Part shown: positions 29,600 through 38,906 of the stretch, piece by piece
Layout of the letters: each line of letters starts with the position of its first letter
Numbering within the stretch: the stretch's first letter is position 1
DNA from: Chloroflexota bacterium
GTDB taxonomy: Bacteria; Chloroflexota; Dehalococcoidia; DSTF01; RBG-16-68-14
Direction: 5' to 3'
Assembly (NCBI GenBank): GCA_029262675.1
Contig: JAJCYW010000010.1
Span: 193,166 to 257,165, forward strand
DNA: 64,000 nt
Made by a program: the position numbers and the translations under genes
The notes under the pieces: model-generated
Seen by the model: the letters and a program-made list of their open reading frames with translations, nothing else
What the model was told of the DNA's origin: nothing
Database searches by the model: none

Positions 29600-29956
29600 C
29601 TAAGGCCCCTGCACCTTCTCGCCTGCGCGATTAGTCGCGCCCGCGTGACCATTGGCGGGTGGCCCGGCCGCATCCTCGGCTCGCGTGACGCGCTTGGACA
29701 CGGCAGTGATCAGCGCACGTATGTGGCGGCCGTCGCCGAAGTCCAGCGTCATCTCGACGGGGCCTTCCTCCGGCGTGCGGATTTCGAGGATGCGGGCGAA
29801 GAACCCGGCGGTGGTAATGATCTCATCGCCGGCCTGGAGGTCGCGGATCGTCTCCTCCAGCCGCCTCTGCTCTTGGCGTGCAGGGCGAATGAAGATGAAG
29901 TAGAAGGCGGCCATGACGCCCAGGATGACGACGAAGGACAGCTCTGCGGTTTGCAT
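29600..29956 (-). CDS. yajC: Preprotein translocase subunit YajC
   Basis: MQTAELSFVVILGVMAAFYFIFIRPARQEQRRLEETIRDLQAGDEIITTAGFF; start set at ATG 29956. Confidence 0.9.
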   Translation of the reverse strand: MQTAELSFVVILGVMAAFYFIFIRPARQEQRRLEETIRDLQAGDEIITTAGFFARILEIRTPEEGPVEMTLDFGDGRHIRALITAVSKRVTRAEDAAGPPANGHAGATNRAGEKVQGP

Positions 29957-30008
29957 CAGCGCCCTCGTGCCTCGCGGCCTGTTGCCGTTTGTGCCTCGAT
30001 CACCTGCG

Positions 30009-30626
30009 TCACGAGCGGCTCCCGGAGACGGCACGCACGCCGGATTCGTCTGTCGCATCAGTGCCGTCTACGCCGTCTGCGCCGTCTGACGCTTCAGCAG
30101 CAGCCGCTTCCTCCGTAAGATCGACGAGTTCGTCGATGCTGTCGAGGTGGTCGATGTAGAGCATGCCGTTGATGTGGTCGACTTCGTGTTCGATAGCCTC
30201 CGCGAGCAGGTTGTCCTCTGCTTTGATCCGGATCTCCTTGCCTTCGCGGTTGAGACCTTTAACCGTGACGCTGACGGACCGCGGGACCTCAGCCTTGTAG
30301 CCCGGTATCGAGAGGCAGCCCTCGTCCAGCCTGCGCTGCCCGGAGCGCTTCACGATCTGCGGGTTGATGAGCACGTAGAGGTCCTTCTCCGGCTCTTCGC
30401 GGTCGTCGAACTCCGGGATCTCCATGACGATGACGCGCAGCGCCACGCCGACCTGGTTCGCGGCGAGGCCAACGCCGGGCGCGTCCCGCATCGTTTCGAT
30501 CATGTCGTCGATCAGCTTTTCGATCGACGCGTCGATCTTCGGGACCTTCTTCGCCTTCTGGCGCAGAACCGGGTCTCCGGCCACTCGGATCGGAAGAACT
30601 GCCACGTGTGCCTCCACTACGCCCAA
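30009..30626 (-). CDS. def: Peptide deformylase
   Basis: [40 protein letters not shown]. Confidence 0.95.
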   Translation of the reverse strand: MGVVEAHVAVLPIRVAGDPVLRQKAKKVPKIDASIEKLIDDMIETMRDAPGVGLAANQVGVALRVIVMEIPEFDDREEPEKDLYVLINPQIVKRSGQRRLDEGCLSIPGYKAEVPRSVSVTVKGLNREGKEIRIKAEDNLLAEAIEHEVDHINGMLYIDHLDSIDELVDLTEEAAAAEASDGADGVDGTDATDESGVRAVSGSRS

Positions 30627-30729
30627 CGCCCCGTTGGGGGGCCATATAGGCGCAAACGCTAGTACGCGCTATAGCGTAACAGTAGCGACGGGAGTGGGTC
30701 TAGTTTCGCTGAGGTGGGCGACGCGGGCG

Positions 30730-31080
30730 TTAGCGCGTGCGCGGCGCTTCCTTAATACGAGCGGCGCGACCGGTGCGGCCACGGAGGTAGTAGAGCTTGG
30801 CGCGGCGGACCCGCCCCCGGCGCACGACTTCGACTTTATCCACCCGTGGCGAATAAATCGGGAAGGTTCGCTCCACGCCGACGTCGTGGCTGACGCGGCG
30901 GACGGTGAAGTTGGAACTGGAGCCGGCGCTTCGTTTGCGGATCACGGCGCCTTCGAAGACCTGGATGCGCTCGCGGTCGCCCTCCACCACCTTGGCGTGG
31001 ACGCGCACGGTGTCACCCGGCCGGAAGTCTTCGACGTTCGGGTTGGGCTTGAGATCGAGGACAGATGCGCTCAGGTCCAT
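30730..31080 (-). CDS. rplS: 50S ribosomal protein L19
   Basis: [32 protein letters not shown]...[44 protein letters not shown]. Confidence 0.96.
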   Translation of the reverse strand: MDLSASVLDLKPNPNVEDFRPGDTVRVHAKVVEGDRERIQVFEGAVIRKRSAGSSSNFTVRRVSHDVGVERTFPIYSPRVDKVEVVRRGRVRRAKLYYLRGRTGRAARIKEAPRTR

Positions 31081-31132
31081 AGTTCAGTCATGCTACCGAG
31101 CGCTGGAGAATGGGGCAAGGCGGGCGAGGCTG

Positions 31133-31408
31133 CTATGCCTGCTCGATGCGCTCCTTAATCTGCTTCTTGATCTCGCGCATGCGGCTCATCTCCGGGTAGA
31201 TGCCGTCTTCGGCCTTCCGATCGAAGAGCGTCTCTCCGTTGGCCGTCAGCTCCAGCCGTCCGTTGGCGACCGGGATGATGGTGACGGGAGCGTCCTTACC
31301 GAAGGCGTGCCAGATTTCGGTCGCCATCCAGGCGGCCAAGGGCAGGTAGCCTCAGGGCAGGCAGTAGCGGATTTCGATTGTCAGGCCGTCTTCGTAGCGG
31401 TCTTCCAT
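31133..31408 (-). CDS. SelW/Rdx-family (SelT/SelW/SelH) selenoprotein, in-frame TGA at 31352-31354
   Basis: From ATG 31408: MEDRYEDGLTIEIRYCLPUGYLPLAAWMATEIWHAFGKDAPVTIIPVANGRLELTANGETLFDRKAEDGIYPEMSRMREIKKQIKERIEQA. SD AAGAGGAGG 7 nt upstream of ATG. The ORF track begins downstream of the TGA (31339, TTG). Confidence 0.88.
31317..31339 (-). promoter_or_regulatory. Candidate bacterial SECIS hairpin
   Basis: 21 nt after UGA, loop UGGAU (31330-31326) closed by UUGGCCGCC/GGCGACCGA (8 pairs incl. one G.U, one C.A mismatch); G within the first two loop bases. Confidence 0.65.
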
Positions 31409-31483
31409 TGCAGCGCCTCCTCTTGGCGCACATGGTGCGCTCTCAGGCGAGGCTTTGTCAACCGGTCGCCGCTACGGCGACCG

Positions 31484-33543
31484 CTATCCGGCCAGCCGCT
31501 TCCGCACCCACCACGCCCCGCTGCCCAGGCCAACCGCGCCGACCGCGATGGCCCAAGCGAGCACGCCGAAGCTGTTGCTGGATGATGCGGCCGTCCCCAG
31601 CGGAAGCAAGGCAGCGTCAGCGCCGAGCGATACGCCACCGACAGGCGGTGGCGGCGCGACGCAATTGATCGTCAGGTCACTGAGGTTCGGGACGACCACC
31701 GGCAGGTGGTGGCCGTACGTAGTCCCGAACGCCGAGCCGCTGGTGGACTGGATCGTGGTCACGGGGAAGAGCCCATCGTAGGGTAGCTGCGCAACCATGG
31801 TGGTAGATTCTGCGCTGGAGCAGGTCAGGCTTATGTGCGCGAAATCGCCAATGTAGTAGCTGACCAGGAACGACGGAAGACCACCGGAAATACAGCCGTG
31901 GTTCACAGTGTAGTCTGTCGGGTTAGCGGATGGATTGGTGTTGTCAAACCGCGCGCGGACGGCCAATGTCGGCTCGCAATCCGGCCAGACGATCTCGTCC
32001 GCCGCCGCCGCCGAGGGGTTGTAGATGAGATCGTTACCGTAGTGGATGAAGCTCTGGGCTGAAACATATCCGGCCGGCGGCGACGCACGTAGCTCGATGA
32101 CGAGGGTGAACGTCGCGCCGATCGGAACGTCGCACGTCGTTGGCGTGGCCGCATCATCGCAGGTGCCGCCCTGCACGTTCAGGATCATCTCCGGCTTTGG
32201 ACAGCCTTGGGGCGCACATGGCAGCGGGGTGGGCGTAGGTTTGGTCAATAACAGGTCCGATACGTACGCGGCGCCCGCGTAGCTTCCCCCGTCATCCTCG
32301 AGGTTTGCCCCCACGATGGCAGTGTTGCCATCGACGCCGGCGCTGAAGCCAAATTGGTCGACCTTTTCACCGTCGGACGCGGCGAGTTTCGTCACTTCGC
32401 CCCAGTTGCCTGCGCCGCCTTCATCACGCTGGAAGACGAATGCCATGCCTGTCTGATAGCCTGGGAACGTTCTTGCTAAGAGCGCTCCCACAACGACCGT
32501 GTCGCCACTGATAGCTACACTGGTTCCGAAGAAGTCGGTGGCCTGCGCGTCGGCAGCGGTGAGCTTCTTCGCCTCGCCCCAGTTGCTCGCGCCACCCTGG
32601 TCGCGCTGGAACACGTATGCCGCGCCGGCGTATAAGCCCCCGGCACTCTCTTGAATTGCCCCAACAACGACGCTGTCGCCGCTGACCGCCACGCTCCAAC
32701 CAAAACTGTCGTCGGCCTGGGCATCGGAAGCCGCGAGCTTCTTTACCTCACCCCAGTTGTCCGCGCCGCCCTGGTCACGCTGGAACACGTATGCCGCGCC
32801 GGTGGCGAAACCCCCGGCATCCGCGGAAGACGCCCCGATGACGGCGGTGCCGCCTGCGACTGCCACGGTGAAGCCGAAGCTGCCGGTCGGAGCATCGGAG
32901 GCGGTAAGCTTCTTCACCTCGCCCCAGTGGTCCGCGCCGCCCTCGTTGCGCTGGAGATGTAACCAGCACCAGCGGCTCCCACGATGATGGTGTCACCGCT
33001 GACCGCCACGCTGAGGCCGAAGTTGTCGCCAGCCTGGGCGTCGGATGCGGTGAGCTTCTTGACCTCGCCCCATTTGTCGATGCCACCTTCATTGCGTTGA
33101 AAGACGTAGGCCGCACCGGTTCTTATTCCACCGGCCTTGGCCCCAGTTGATCCGACGATGACAGTGTCGCCGCTAATCGTCACGCTTCCGCCGAAGTAGC
33201 CGTCCACCTGAGGGTCAGAGGCAGTGAGCTTGGTCACCTGGCCCCAATTGTCAGCGCCGCCCTGGTTGCGCTGGAACACGTATGCCGCGCCAGCTCGGTT
33301 GCCGCCCGCATCCTCCTCGTGTGCGCCCACGATTGCGGTGTCGCCGCTGACCGCCACGCTGCGGCCGAAGTAGTCGTAGGCTTGGGCGTCGGAAGCTAAC
33401 AGCTTTCTGATTTCATGGAGAGAACTCGCTTCCGCGCCCGGCTCGCCAGGGCCGAAGCCGGCCCGGCCAGCCAACAGCATTCCCGCCACGACGAATACGA
33501 GCAGCGCGCAGACCTTTGCGGTCGCGTTCAGGGACAGAGTCAT
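31484..33543 (-). pseudogene. Secreted seven-repeat FG-GAP beta-propeller protein with C-terminal anchor, split by an apparent 1-nt frameshift near 32960
   Basis: ORFs 32914-33543 and 31484-32917 are two pieces of one protein. Repeat unit KLTASDAQA..FG.SVAVSGDT.IVGA....GG...GAAYVFQR..GGA.NWGEV x7. Could be a real frameshift or a sequence error. Confidence 0.8.
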
Positions 33544-33624
33544 GCGATAGCTCCCCTCTAGCCGCCAAGCCGATGCGGGGATTCAGTTCGAAGGCCTTGG
33601 CCTTAGGCGGCCACCAGTGCGCCT

Positions 33625-33652
33625 AGTATACAGGGATGCCCAGCTTTGTCAA
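33625..33652 (-). promoter_or_regulatory. Sigma70-type promoter
   Basis: Minus strand TTGACA - 16 nt - TATACT, upstream of the FG-GAP gene. Confidence 0.65.
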
Positions 33653-33667
33653 CCGCACGGCGCTACG

Positions 33668-35767
33668 CTACGTGCAGCCGGGGTTAGGGCTGTACTGCAG
33701 TATCACCCCCAGAATGTCGTTCAGCAGGTCGATGACGCCGTCTGGCGCCGTCATGTTCCACGCGTTGGGTCCTGCGGATGGCCCGCGGTCGTACACTACG
33801 TCATAGGGCGGAAGCTGATTACCTGAAGTTTCGTAGTGCTGGATGACGCCGAGGATGTCGTTGAGTAGGTCGATGACGCCGTCCTGGTTTATGTCGTACC
33901 AGTCATACGGGTTCTTGTAGTCACGCTGCCCACCGAGCGTTTCATCGAGGCCGTTCTCACTCACGTCGGGGCAGCCGTCGCCGTCCGTGTCGCCCTTGAA
34001 CGGGAGCTTCGTTGGTGTGGGCGTGACCGTGGGCGTGAGTGTGGCGGTTGGCGTTGGCGTGACGGTGGGCGTCGGTGGTGCTGCCGGGCAGCCGGACACA
34101 GGGCACTCGAACGCTCCGATGTCGCAAGAGGCTACCGTGTCGCCGTCTCCGTCGATCGGGCGTGGGAATCCACGCTGATCCGTGGCAGGCGGTGGACAGT
34201 CGCCGCTGCCCGCGTCGGTAGCTGGGCTACTGGCAAACAGCGCGTGCGTCTGCGTAGCTCCTCCATTACTCGCAAGCGGACCGAGGAGCGGGTTGGCGTT
34301 GTTGATGTCGCCGGTCCCCGCAAGACCGCATGTACCATCGCTGTCGAGATTGTGGCCAGCGGAGGTGATAACGATGGCGCAGTCGCCGCCGCTATTGTTG
34401 GCAACGATAGTGTTCTTTGCGGTCGCGCTGCCTGAGGTACTGGTTTGGGAGATACCACCAGTGCCACTGCCAGTGCCGCTGAACGTGTTGCTGCTCACGG
34501 TGCTGTTGTTGAGGATCAAGGTGGGAAAGCCGCTTGACGCCGAACTGGTTTGGAGGATTCCGCCAGCGCCACTGCCACTGCCAGTGCCACTGCCAGTGCC
34601 GCTGAACGTGTTGCTGCTCACGGTGCTGTTGTTGAGCGTGACCGAAGAACTGCCGCCAGCGTAGGCGTTTTGGAATATTCCACCAACGCCGCCGGAACCG
34701 CTGTACGTGTTGCTGCTCACGGTGCTGTTGTTGAGGGTGACCGAAGAACTGATGCTGCCGACGGCGATTTGGCCTATGCCGCCAGCGCCAAACGCGCCGC
34801 CGCTGGCGCTGTTGCCGCTTACTGTGCTGTCCGTGAGAGTGAGCGTGCTGCCTTTGCTTTGGTAAATGCCACCAGCGCCGCCGCTGCTGTTCGTGTTGTC
34901 GCTCACGGTACTGTTGATGAGGGTGATCGTGGCGGTGCCGCCGCTTGGGTCTTGGCTGATGCCACCCGCGTCGCCGCCGCCGCCGCCCGTATTGCCGCTC
35001 ACGGTGCTCTTGTTGAGGATTAGTGTTGTAGTGCCGCCAGACGTGCGATTGCTGATACCGCCAGGGGAGCCCACGTTGCCACTCACGGTGCTGTTGTTGA
35101 GTGTGGCCGTGCTCTTGTTGTGGATGCCGCCGCCGCCGCCGCCCGTATTGCCGCTCACGGTGCTGTTGTTGAGGGTGAGCGTGATCTCGTTGTAGATGCC
35201 GCCACCGCCGCCACCGGCGGTGTTACCGCTTACAGTGCTGTTATTGACGGTTGTGATGCCCCTGTTGTAGATGCCGCCACCGCCGCCACCGGCGGATCCG
35301 TTGCGGATGGTAAGGCCGGAGATTTCGGCCGTGATGGGGAAGAAGATGTGAAACGTTCGGTCGAGGGCGTTGGCGTCAATGATCGTGGTGGCCGCCCCGG
35401 CTCCGTTAATGGTTAGGTCGGCACTGATGTCCAGGTCGCCGGTAGCATTCGCATCTTCGCCCGCTCCGGCGATACTGAGTGTATAGGTGCCACTTGGAAC
35501 AGTGATGGTGTCAGCACCGCTGCCGGCGGTGCAGGCATCAACGGCAGCGTCCGTGTTCGCCGCCTGTACTGCTTCCCGCAACGAGCAATCGCCGTCGGCG
35601 TTCAACTCGTCATCCGTAGTGTTGACCGTGAGGCTGGCTCCGGCGGCAGTGTCTGGGCCAAGTAGCGGCCAAACGCTCGCAGTGACAAGAACCGCCACGA
35701 CCAGCAGGAACAAGAATCCGACCTTCACGGTTGCGCTAAGCGGTGTGATCATGATGATGCTCCCCAC
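33668..35767 (-). CDS. Secreted CSLREA-domain/parallel beta-helix repeat protein with dockerin-like C-terminus
   Basis: GDCSLREAVQAANTDAAVDACTAGSGADTITVPSGTYTL; repeated TLNNSTVSGNT units; TPTVTPTPT linker; two DGVIDLLNDILGVIxxY motifs. Confidence 0.85.
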   Translation of the reverse strand: MGSIIMITPLSATVKVGFLFLLVVAVLVTASVWPLLGPDTAAGASLTVNTTDDELNADGDCSLREAVQAANTDAAVDACTAGSGADTITVPSGTYTLSIAGAGEDANATGDLDISADLTINGAGAATTIIDANALDRTFHIFFPITAEISGLTIRNGSAGGGGGGIYNRGITTVNNSTVSGNTAGGGGGGIYNEITLTLNNSTVSGNTGGGGGGIHNKSTATLNNSTVSGNVGSPGGISNRTSGGTTTLILNKSTVSGNTGGGGGDAGGISQDPSGGTATITLINSTVSDNTNSSGGAGGIYQSKGSTLTLTDSTVSGNSASGGAFGAGGIGQIAVGSISSSVTLNNSTVSSNTYSGSGGVGGIFQNAYAGGSSSVTLNNSTVSSNTFSGTGSGTGSGSGAGGILQTSSASSGFPTLILNNSTVSSNTFSGTGSGTGGISQTSTSGSATAKNTIVANNSGGDCAIVITSAGHNLDSDGTCGLAGTGDINNANPLLGPLASNGGATQTHALFASSPATDAGSGDCPPPATDQRGFPRPIDGDGDTVASCDIGAFECPVSGCPAAPPTPTVTPTPTATLTPTVTPTPTKLPFKGDTDGDGCPDVSENGLDETLGGQRDYKNPYDWYDINQDGVIDLLNDILGVIQHYETSGNQLPPYDVVYDRGPSAGPNAWNMTAPDGVIDLLNDILGVILQYSPNPGCT

Positions 35768-36012
35768 GTATTGCCAGGCGTCGGCTGGACGACGCCTGAC
35801 GCTCTGTTACGGGCCACGGCCAACGGCGGCCACCAGTCATACGTAGGGCTACTCTAGGGGGACGCGGGCGTTCAGGCGCTTATTCCGTGTTACGTTCATG
35901 TTAACTTTCTAGCATCGCATACGGATTTGGCGACGATCGCCCGCCAGCGCCTGGCCCCTCTCCCTTGGGGAGGGGGGGCTGGCCTGTCCGCCGTAGGCGG
36001 AGGGTGACGCCG

Positions 36013-36768
36013 CTACAGCTCTTCCAGCTTCGTCTCCAGCTCCTCTTCCAGCCAGCGGCGGTCGGCGTCCGAGACCGCGCCGTCCGAGGCGAGGGCCGCG
36101 CGCAGCAGGTCGGGCCGGCGCCGGGCGGTGCGCAGCAGGCTCTGACGCCTTCTCCACGTCTGGACGTCCTTGTGGTGGCCGGAGAGGAGAATGTCCGGGA
36201 TCGGCCAGCCGCGGTACTCCGCCGGTCGCGTGTACTGCGGGTACTCCAGCAGGCCGCCGGTGTGCGATTCCTCGTCGAGCGACGCCTCGCTGCCCAGCGC
36301 GCCCGGCAGCCGCCGCACGATGGCGTCGACCAGAACAATCGCGGCCGGCTCGCCGCCGGAGAGGACGTAGTCGCCGATGCTGATCTCGTCGTCGGCGAGG
36401 TGTTCCCGGACGCGCTCGTCGACGCCCTCGTAGTGGCCGCAGAGCAGGAGCAGGTGCGGGACGGCCGCCAGTTCGTCGACGACGGCCTGCGTCAGCAGCC
36501 GGCCCTGCGGCGTCAGCAGCACGGTGCGGGCCTCGGCCTGGCCGGGAATCGACTCCACCGCGGCGAACAACGGCTCCGGCTGCATCACCATCCCCGCGCC
36601 GCCGCCGAACGGCGCGTCGTCTACCTTCCTGTGCTTGCCGTGACCCCACTGTCGCAGGTCGTGCAGCTCGATCTCCGCGATGCCGCGATCAACGGCGCGC
36701 GAGACGATGCTGGCCGCGAACGGGCCGCGCAGCATCTCCGGGAAGAGCGTGACGATGTCGAATCGCAT
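36013..36768 (-). CDS. trmD: tRNA (guanine-N1)-methyltransferase
   Basis: [96 protein letters not shown]. Confidence 0.96.
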   Translation of the reverse strand: MRFDIVTLFPEMLRGPFAASIVSRAVDRGIAEIELHDLRQWGHGKHRKVDDAPFGGGAGMVMQPEPLFAAVESIPGQAEARTVLLTPQGRLLTQAVVDELAAVPHLLLLCGHYEGVDERVREHLADDEISIGDYVLSGGEPAAIVLVDAIVRRLPGALGSEASLDEESHTGGLLEYPQYTRPAEYRGWPIPDILLSGHHKDVQTWRRRQSLLRTARRRPDLLRAALASDGAVSDADRRWLEEELETKLEEL

Positions 36769-36785
36769 CGCGGTGGCCGCGCGGC

Positions 36786-37289
36786 CTAGGATGGCGGCTG
36801 CGACGAGGCGACGTGGTCGCCGACGCGGCCGCGGAGCAACTCCACGGCGTGCGGCAGCAGGTCGATGACGGCGCTCAGGTTCTCGCGCACGCCTCGCTCG
36901 CTGCCCGGCAGGTTGACGATCAGGCAGCGGCCGCGCACGCCGGCGACGCCTCGCGACAGCGCGGCCATCGGCGTGTGCTGGACGCCCTTGGCCCGCATCA
37001 GCTCGCCGAGGCCGGGCACGGGGCGTTCGATCACGGCAGCCGTCGCCTCCGGCGTCACGTCGCGGGGACCGAGGCCGGTGCCGCCGGTGGTAATGATCAC
37101 GTCCAGATCGTCGGCGTCGGCCCAGCTACGCAGCGTATCCGAGATCTGCGGCGCTTCGTCGGCGACGACGTCGCTGCGGTCGACCGTGGCGTCTATCGAT
37201 GCCAGCAACTCGGCGATCGCGGCGCCGCTGGTATCGACGCGTTCTCCGCGGGAGGCCTTGTCGCTGATGGTAAGGACGCCTGCTCGCAT
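36786..37289 (-). CDS. MogA/MoaB family molybdenum cofactor biosynthesis protein
   Basis: [65 protein letters not shown]. Confidence 0.9.
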   Translation of the reverse strand: MRAGVLTISDKASRGERVDTSGAAIAELLASIDATVDRSDVVADEAPQISDTLRSWADADDLDVIITTGGTGLGPRDVTPEATAAVIERPVPGLGELMRAKGVQHTPMAALSRGVAGVRGRCLIVNLPGSERGVRENLSAVIDLLPHAVELLRGRVGDHVASSQPPS

Positions 37290-37350
37290 GGCGGTTGAAT
37301 GATAGCATAGGCGCTTTGGAAGAAAATATGGGGAATAGGGGAGATATCGC

Positions 37351-37394
37351 TTGACAAGTGAAGGTCTGATGGTAGAATATGGGGGCTAGTGGTA
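37351..37394 (+). promoter_or_regulatory. dcw promoter with MraZ-box-like repeats
   Basis: TTGACA (37351-37356) - 16 nt - TAGAAT (37373-37378). TGGTA/TGGGG/TGGTA start at 37370, 37380 and 37390 with exact 10-nt periodicity. Confidence 0.7.
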
Positions 37395-37464
37395 AATCGA
37401 AGTCCGAGGACCGCAGCGATGGGGCTGGAATCCCTGTTTGGGGACTTCAGTGGAAGGTCATCGA

Positions 37465-37896
37465 GTGCAGTACTTTCTGGGTCGTTACGAGTACGCGATG
37501 GACGAACGGGGCCGGGTGCCGGTGCCGCCGCGCTACCGCGATCTCTTCCTGCGCGGCGCCGTGCTCAATCAGGGGCCGGACTCCTGCCTGCGTCTCTTCA
37601 CAGAAGAGAGCTTCGAACAGCAGGCCGCGCTCTACACAGGTCAGCCCGCAATCGAACGCATTGGCCGCGTGACGCGGCATGGCTTCTTCGCGAACTGCTT
37701 CTCCGTGGAGCCGGACCGGCAAGGCCGCATCCTGATTCCAGCGCCTCTCCGCGAGTACGCGAAGCTGCAGGGCAGCGTGATCGTGGCCGGCGCGGGCGAG
37801 TGGCTGGAGATATGGAGCCCGGACGCGTTCACGACCGAGATGGCGGAGGCGCTCAATACGGAATCCGCATCACCGCCGCCGGAGACGAAGTCGTGA
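37465..37896 (+). CDS. mraZ: Transcriptional regulator MraZ
   Basis: VQYFLGRYEYAMDERGRVPVPPRYRDLFLRGAVLNQGPDSCLRLFTEESFE...DRQGRILIPAPLREYA; GTG start with GGAAGG upstream. Confidence 0.92.
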   Translation: MQYFLGRYEYAMDERGRVPVPPRYRDLFLRGAVLNQGPDSCLRLFTEESFEQQAALYTGQPAIERIGRVTRHGFFANCFSVEPDRQGRILIPAPLREYAKLQGSVIVAGAGEWLEIWSPDAFTTEMAEALNTESASPPPETKS

Positions 37897-38894
37897 GCAC
37901 GAGCGTCGCCGTCCAGCACGAACCAGTAATGGTCTCGGAGGTCGTATCGGGGCTGAACGTGCGCGCGGGCGGCCGCTACGTCGATTGCACCGTCGGCGCG
38001 GGAGGCCACGCGCTGGCGATCATGGCAGCCGCGGCGCCCGGCGGCAGCCTGCTGGGCATCGATCGCGACCCGGCGGCGCTGAAGCGCGCGGGCGAGACGC
38101 TGGCTGCCTACGCCGCCGACGTTCACCTCGTCGAAGGCAGCTACGCGGACGTGGCCGAGATCTGCGCGGAGATCGAGTACGCGCCCGTGCACGGCGTACT
38201 GATCGATGCTGGACTCTCGTCACTGCAGTTGGAGGATGCCGAACGCGGGTTCAGCTTTCAGCGCGAAGGCCCGTTGGACATGCGATTCAGTCCCGACCAG
38301 GAAGTTACGGCTGAGCAGATAGTAAACGAGTACGAACGGGACGCGCTGGCCGATGTGCTGAAGCGCTACGGAGAGGAGTCGAAGGCCCGCGCCATCGCGA
38401 GGCGGATAGTAGAACGGCGACCGATACTTACGACGACCGAGCTAGCCAAGGTAATCCAGGAGGCCGTAGGCGGGAGGGCCCGACGCCAATCCCACCCCGC
38501 CACCAGGACGTTTCAGGCTCTCCGGATCGCAGTCAACCAGGAACTCCTCAGCCTGGATGCTGCGCTCCCTCAGGCCTACGGCCTCCTGGGTGACTTTGGC
38601 CGGCTCGTGGTGCTTGCGTACCACTCGTTGGAAGACCGTATCGTTAAGGAGTTCATCCGGCGGGAATCGCGGGACTGCCTCTGTCCGCCGAAGCAGCCGA
38701 TCTGTACGTGTGACCACAAGGCAGGGTTGAGGCCTGTCGGACGTAAGCCGATCAAACCCAACGATGATGAGGTGGCCACGAACCCGCGCAGCCGCAGCGC
38801 GCACCTGCGCGTAGCCGAACGCCTTCCAGCGGAAGGCGCCGAACGACTGCCCGCTGCTGAAGGCCCCGCCGCCGGCCCCGCGATGACAATCTAG
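37893..38894 (+). CDS. rsmH: 16S rRNA (cytosine-N4)-methyltransferase
   Basis: HEPVMVSEVVSGL; YVDCTVGAGGHALAIM; GVLIDAGLSSLQLEDAERGFSFQREGPLDMR; FQALRIAVNQEL; SLEDRIVKEF. GTG start overlaps mraZ stop. Confidence 0.95.
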   Translation: MSTSVAVQHEPVMVSEVVSGLNVRAGGRYVDCTVGAGGHALAIMAAAAPGGSLLGIDRDPAALKRAGETLAAYAADVHLVEGSYADVAEICAEIEYAPVHGVLIDAGLSSLQLEDAERGFSFQREGPLDMRFSPDQEVTAEQIVNEYERDALADVLKRYGEESKARAIARRIVERRPILTTTELAKVIQEAVGGRARRQSHPATRTFQALRIAVNQELLSLDAALPQAYGLLGDFGRLVVLAYHSLEDRIVKEFIRRESRDCLCPPKQPICTCDHKAGLRPVGRKPIKPNDDEVATNPRSRSAHLRVAERLPAEGAERLPAAEGPAAGPAMTI

Positions 38895-38906
38895 GAGCAC
38901 AGTGCC

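Noticed and set aside
34480-35240. Recurrent GCTCACGGTGCTGTTGTTGAG units resembling a direct-repeat array
   Set aside because: They encode the beta-helix motif LNNSTVSGN in frame; spacing and spacers are coding, not CRISPR.
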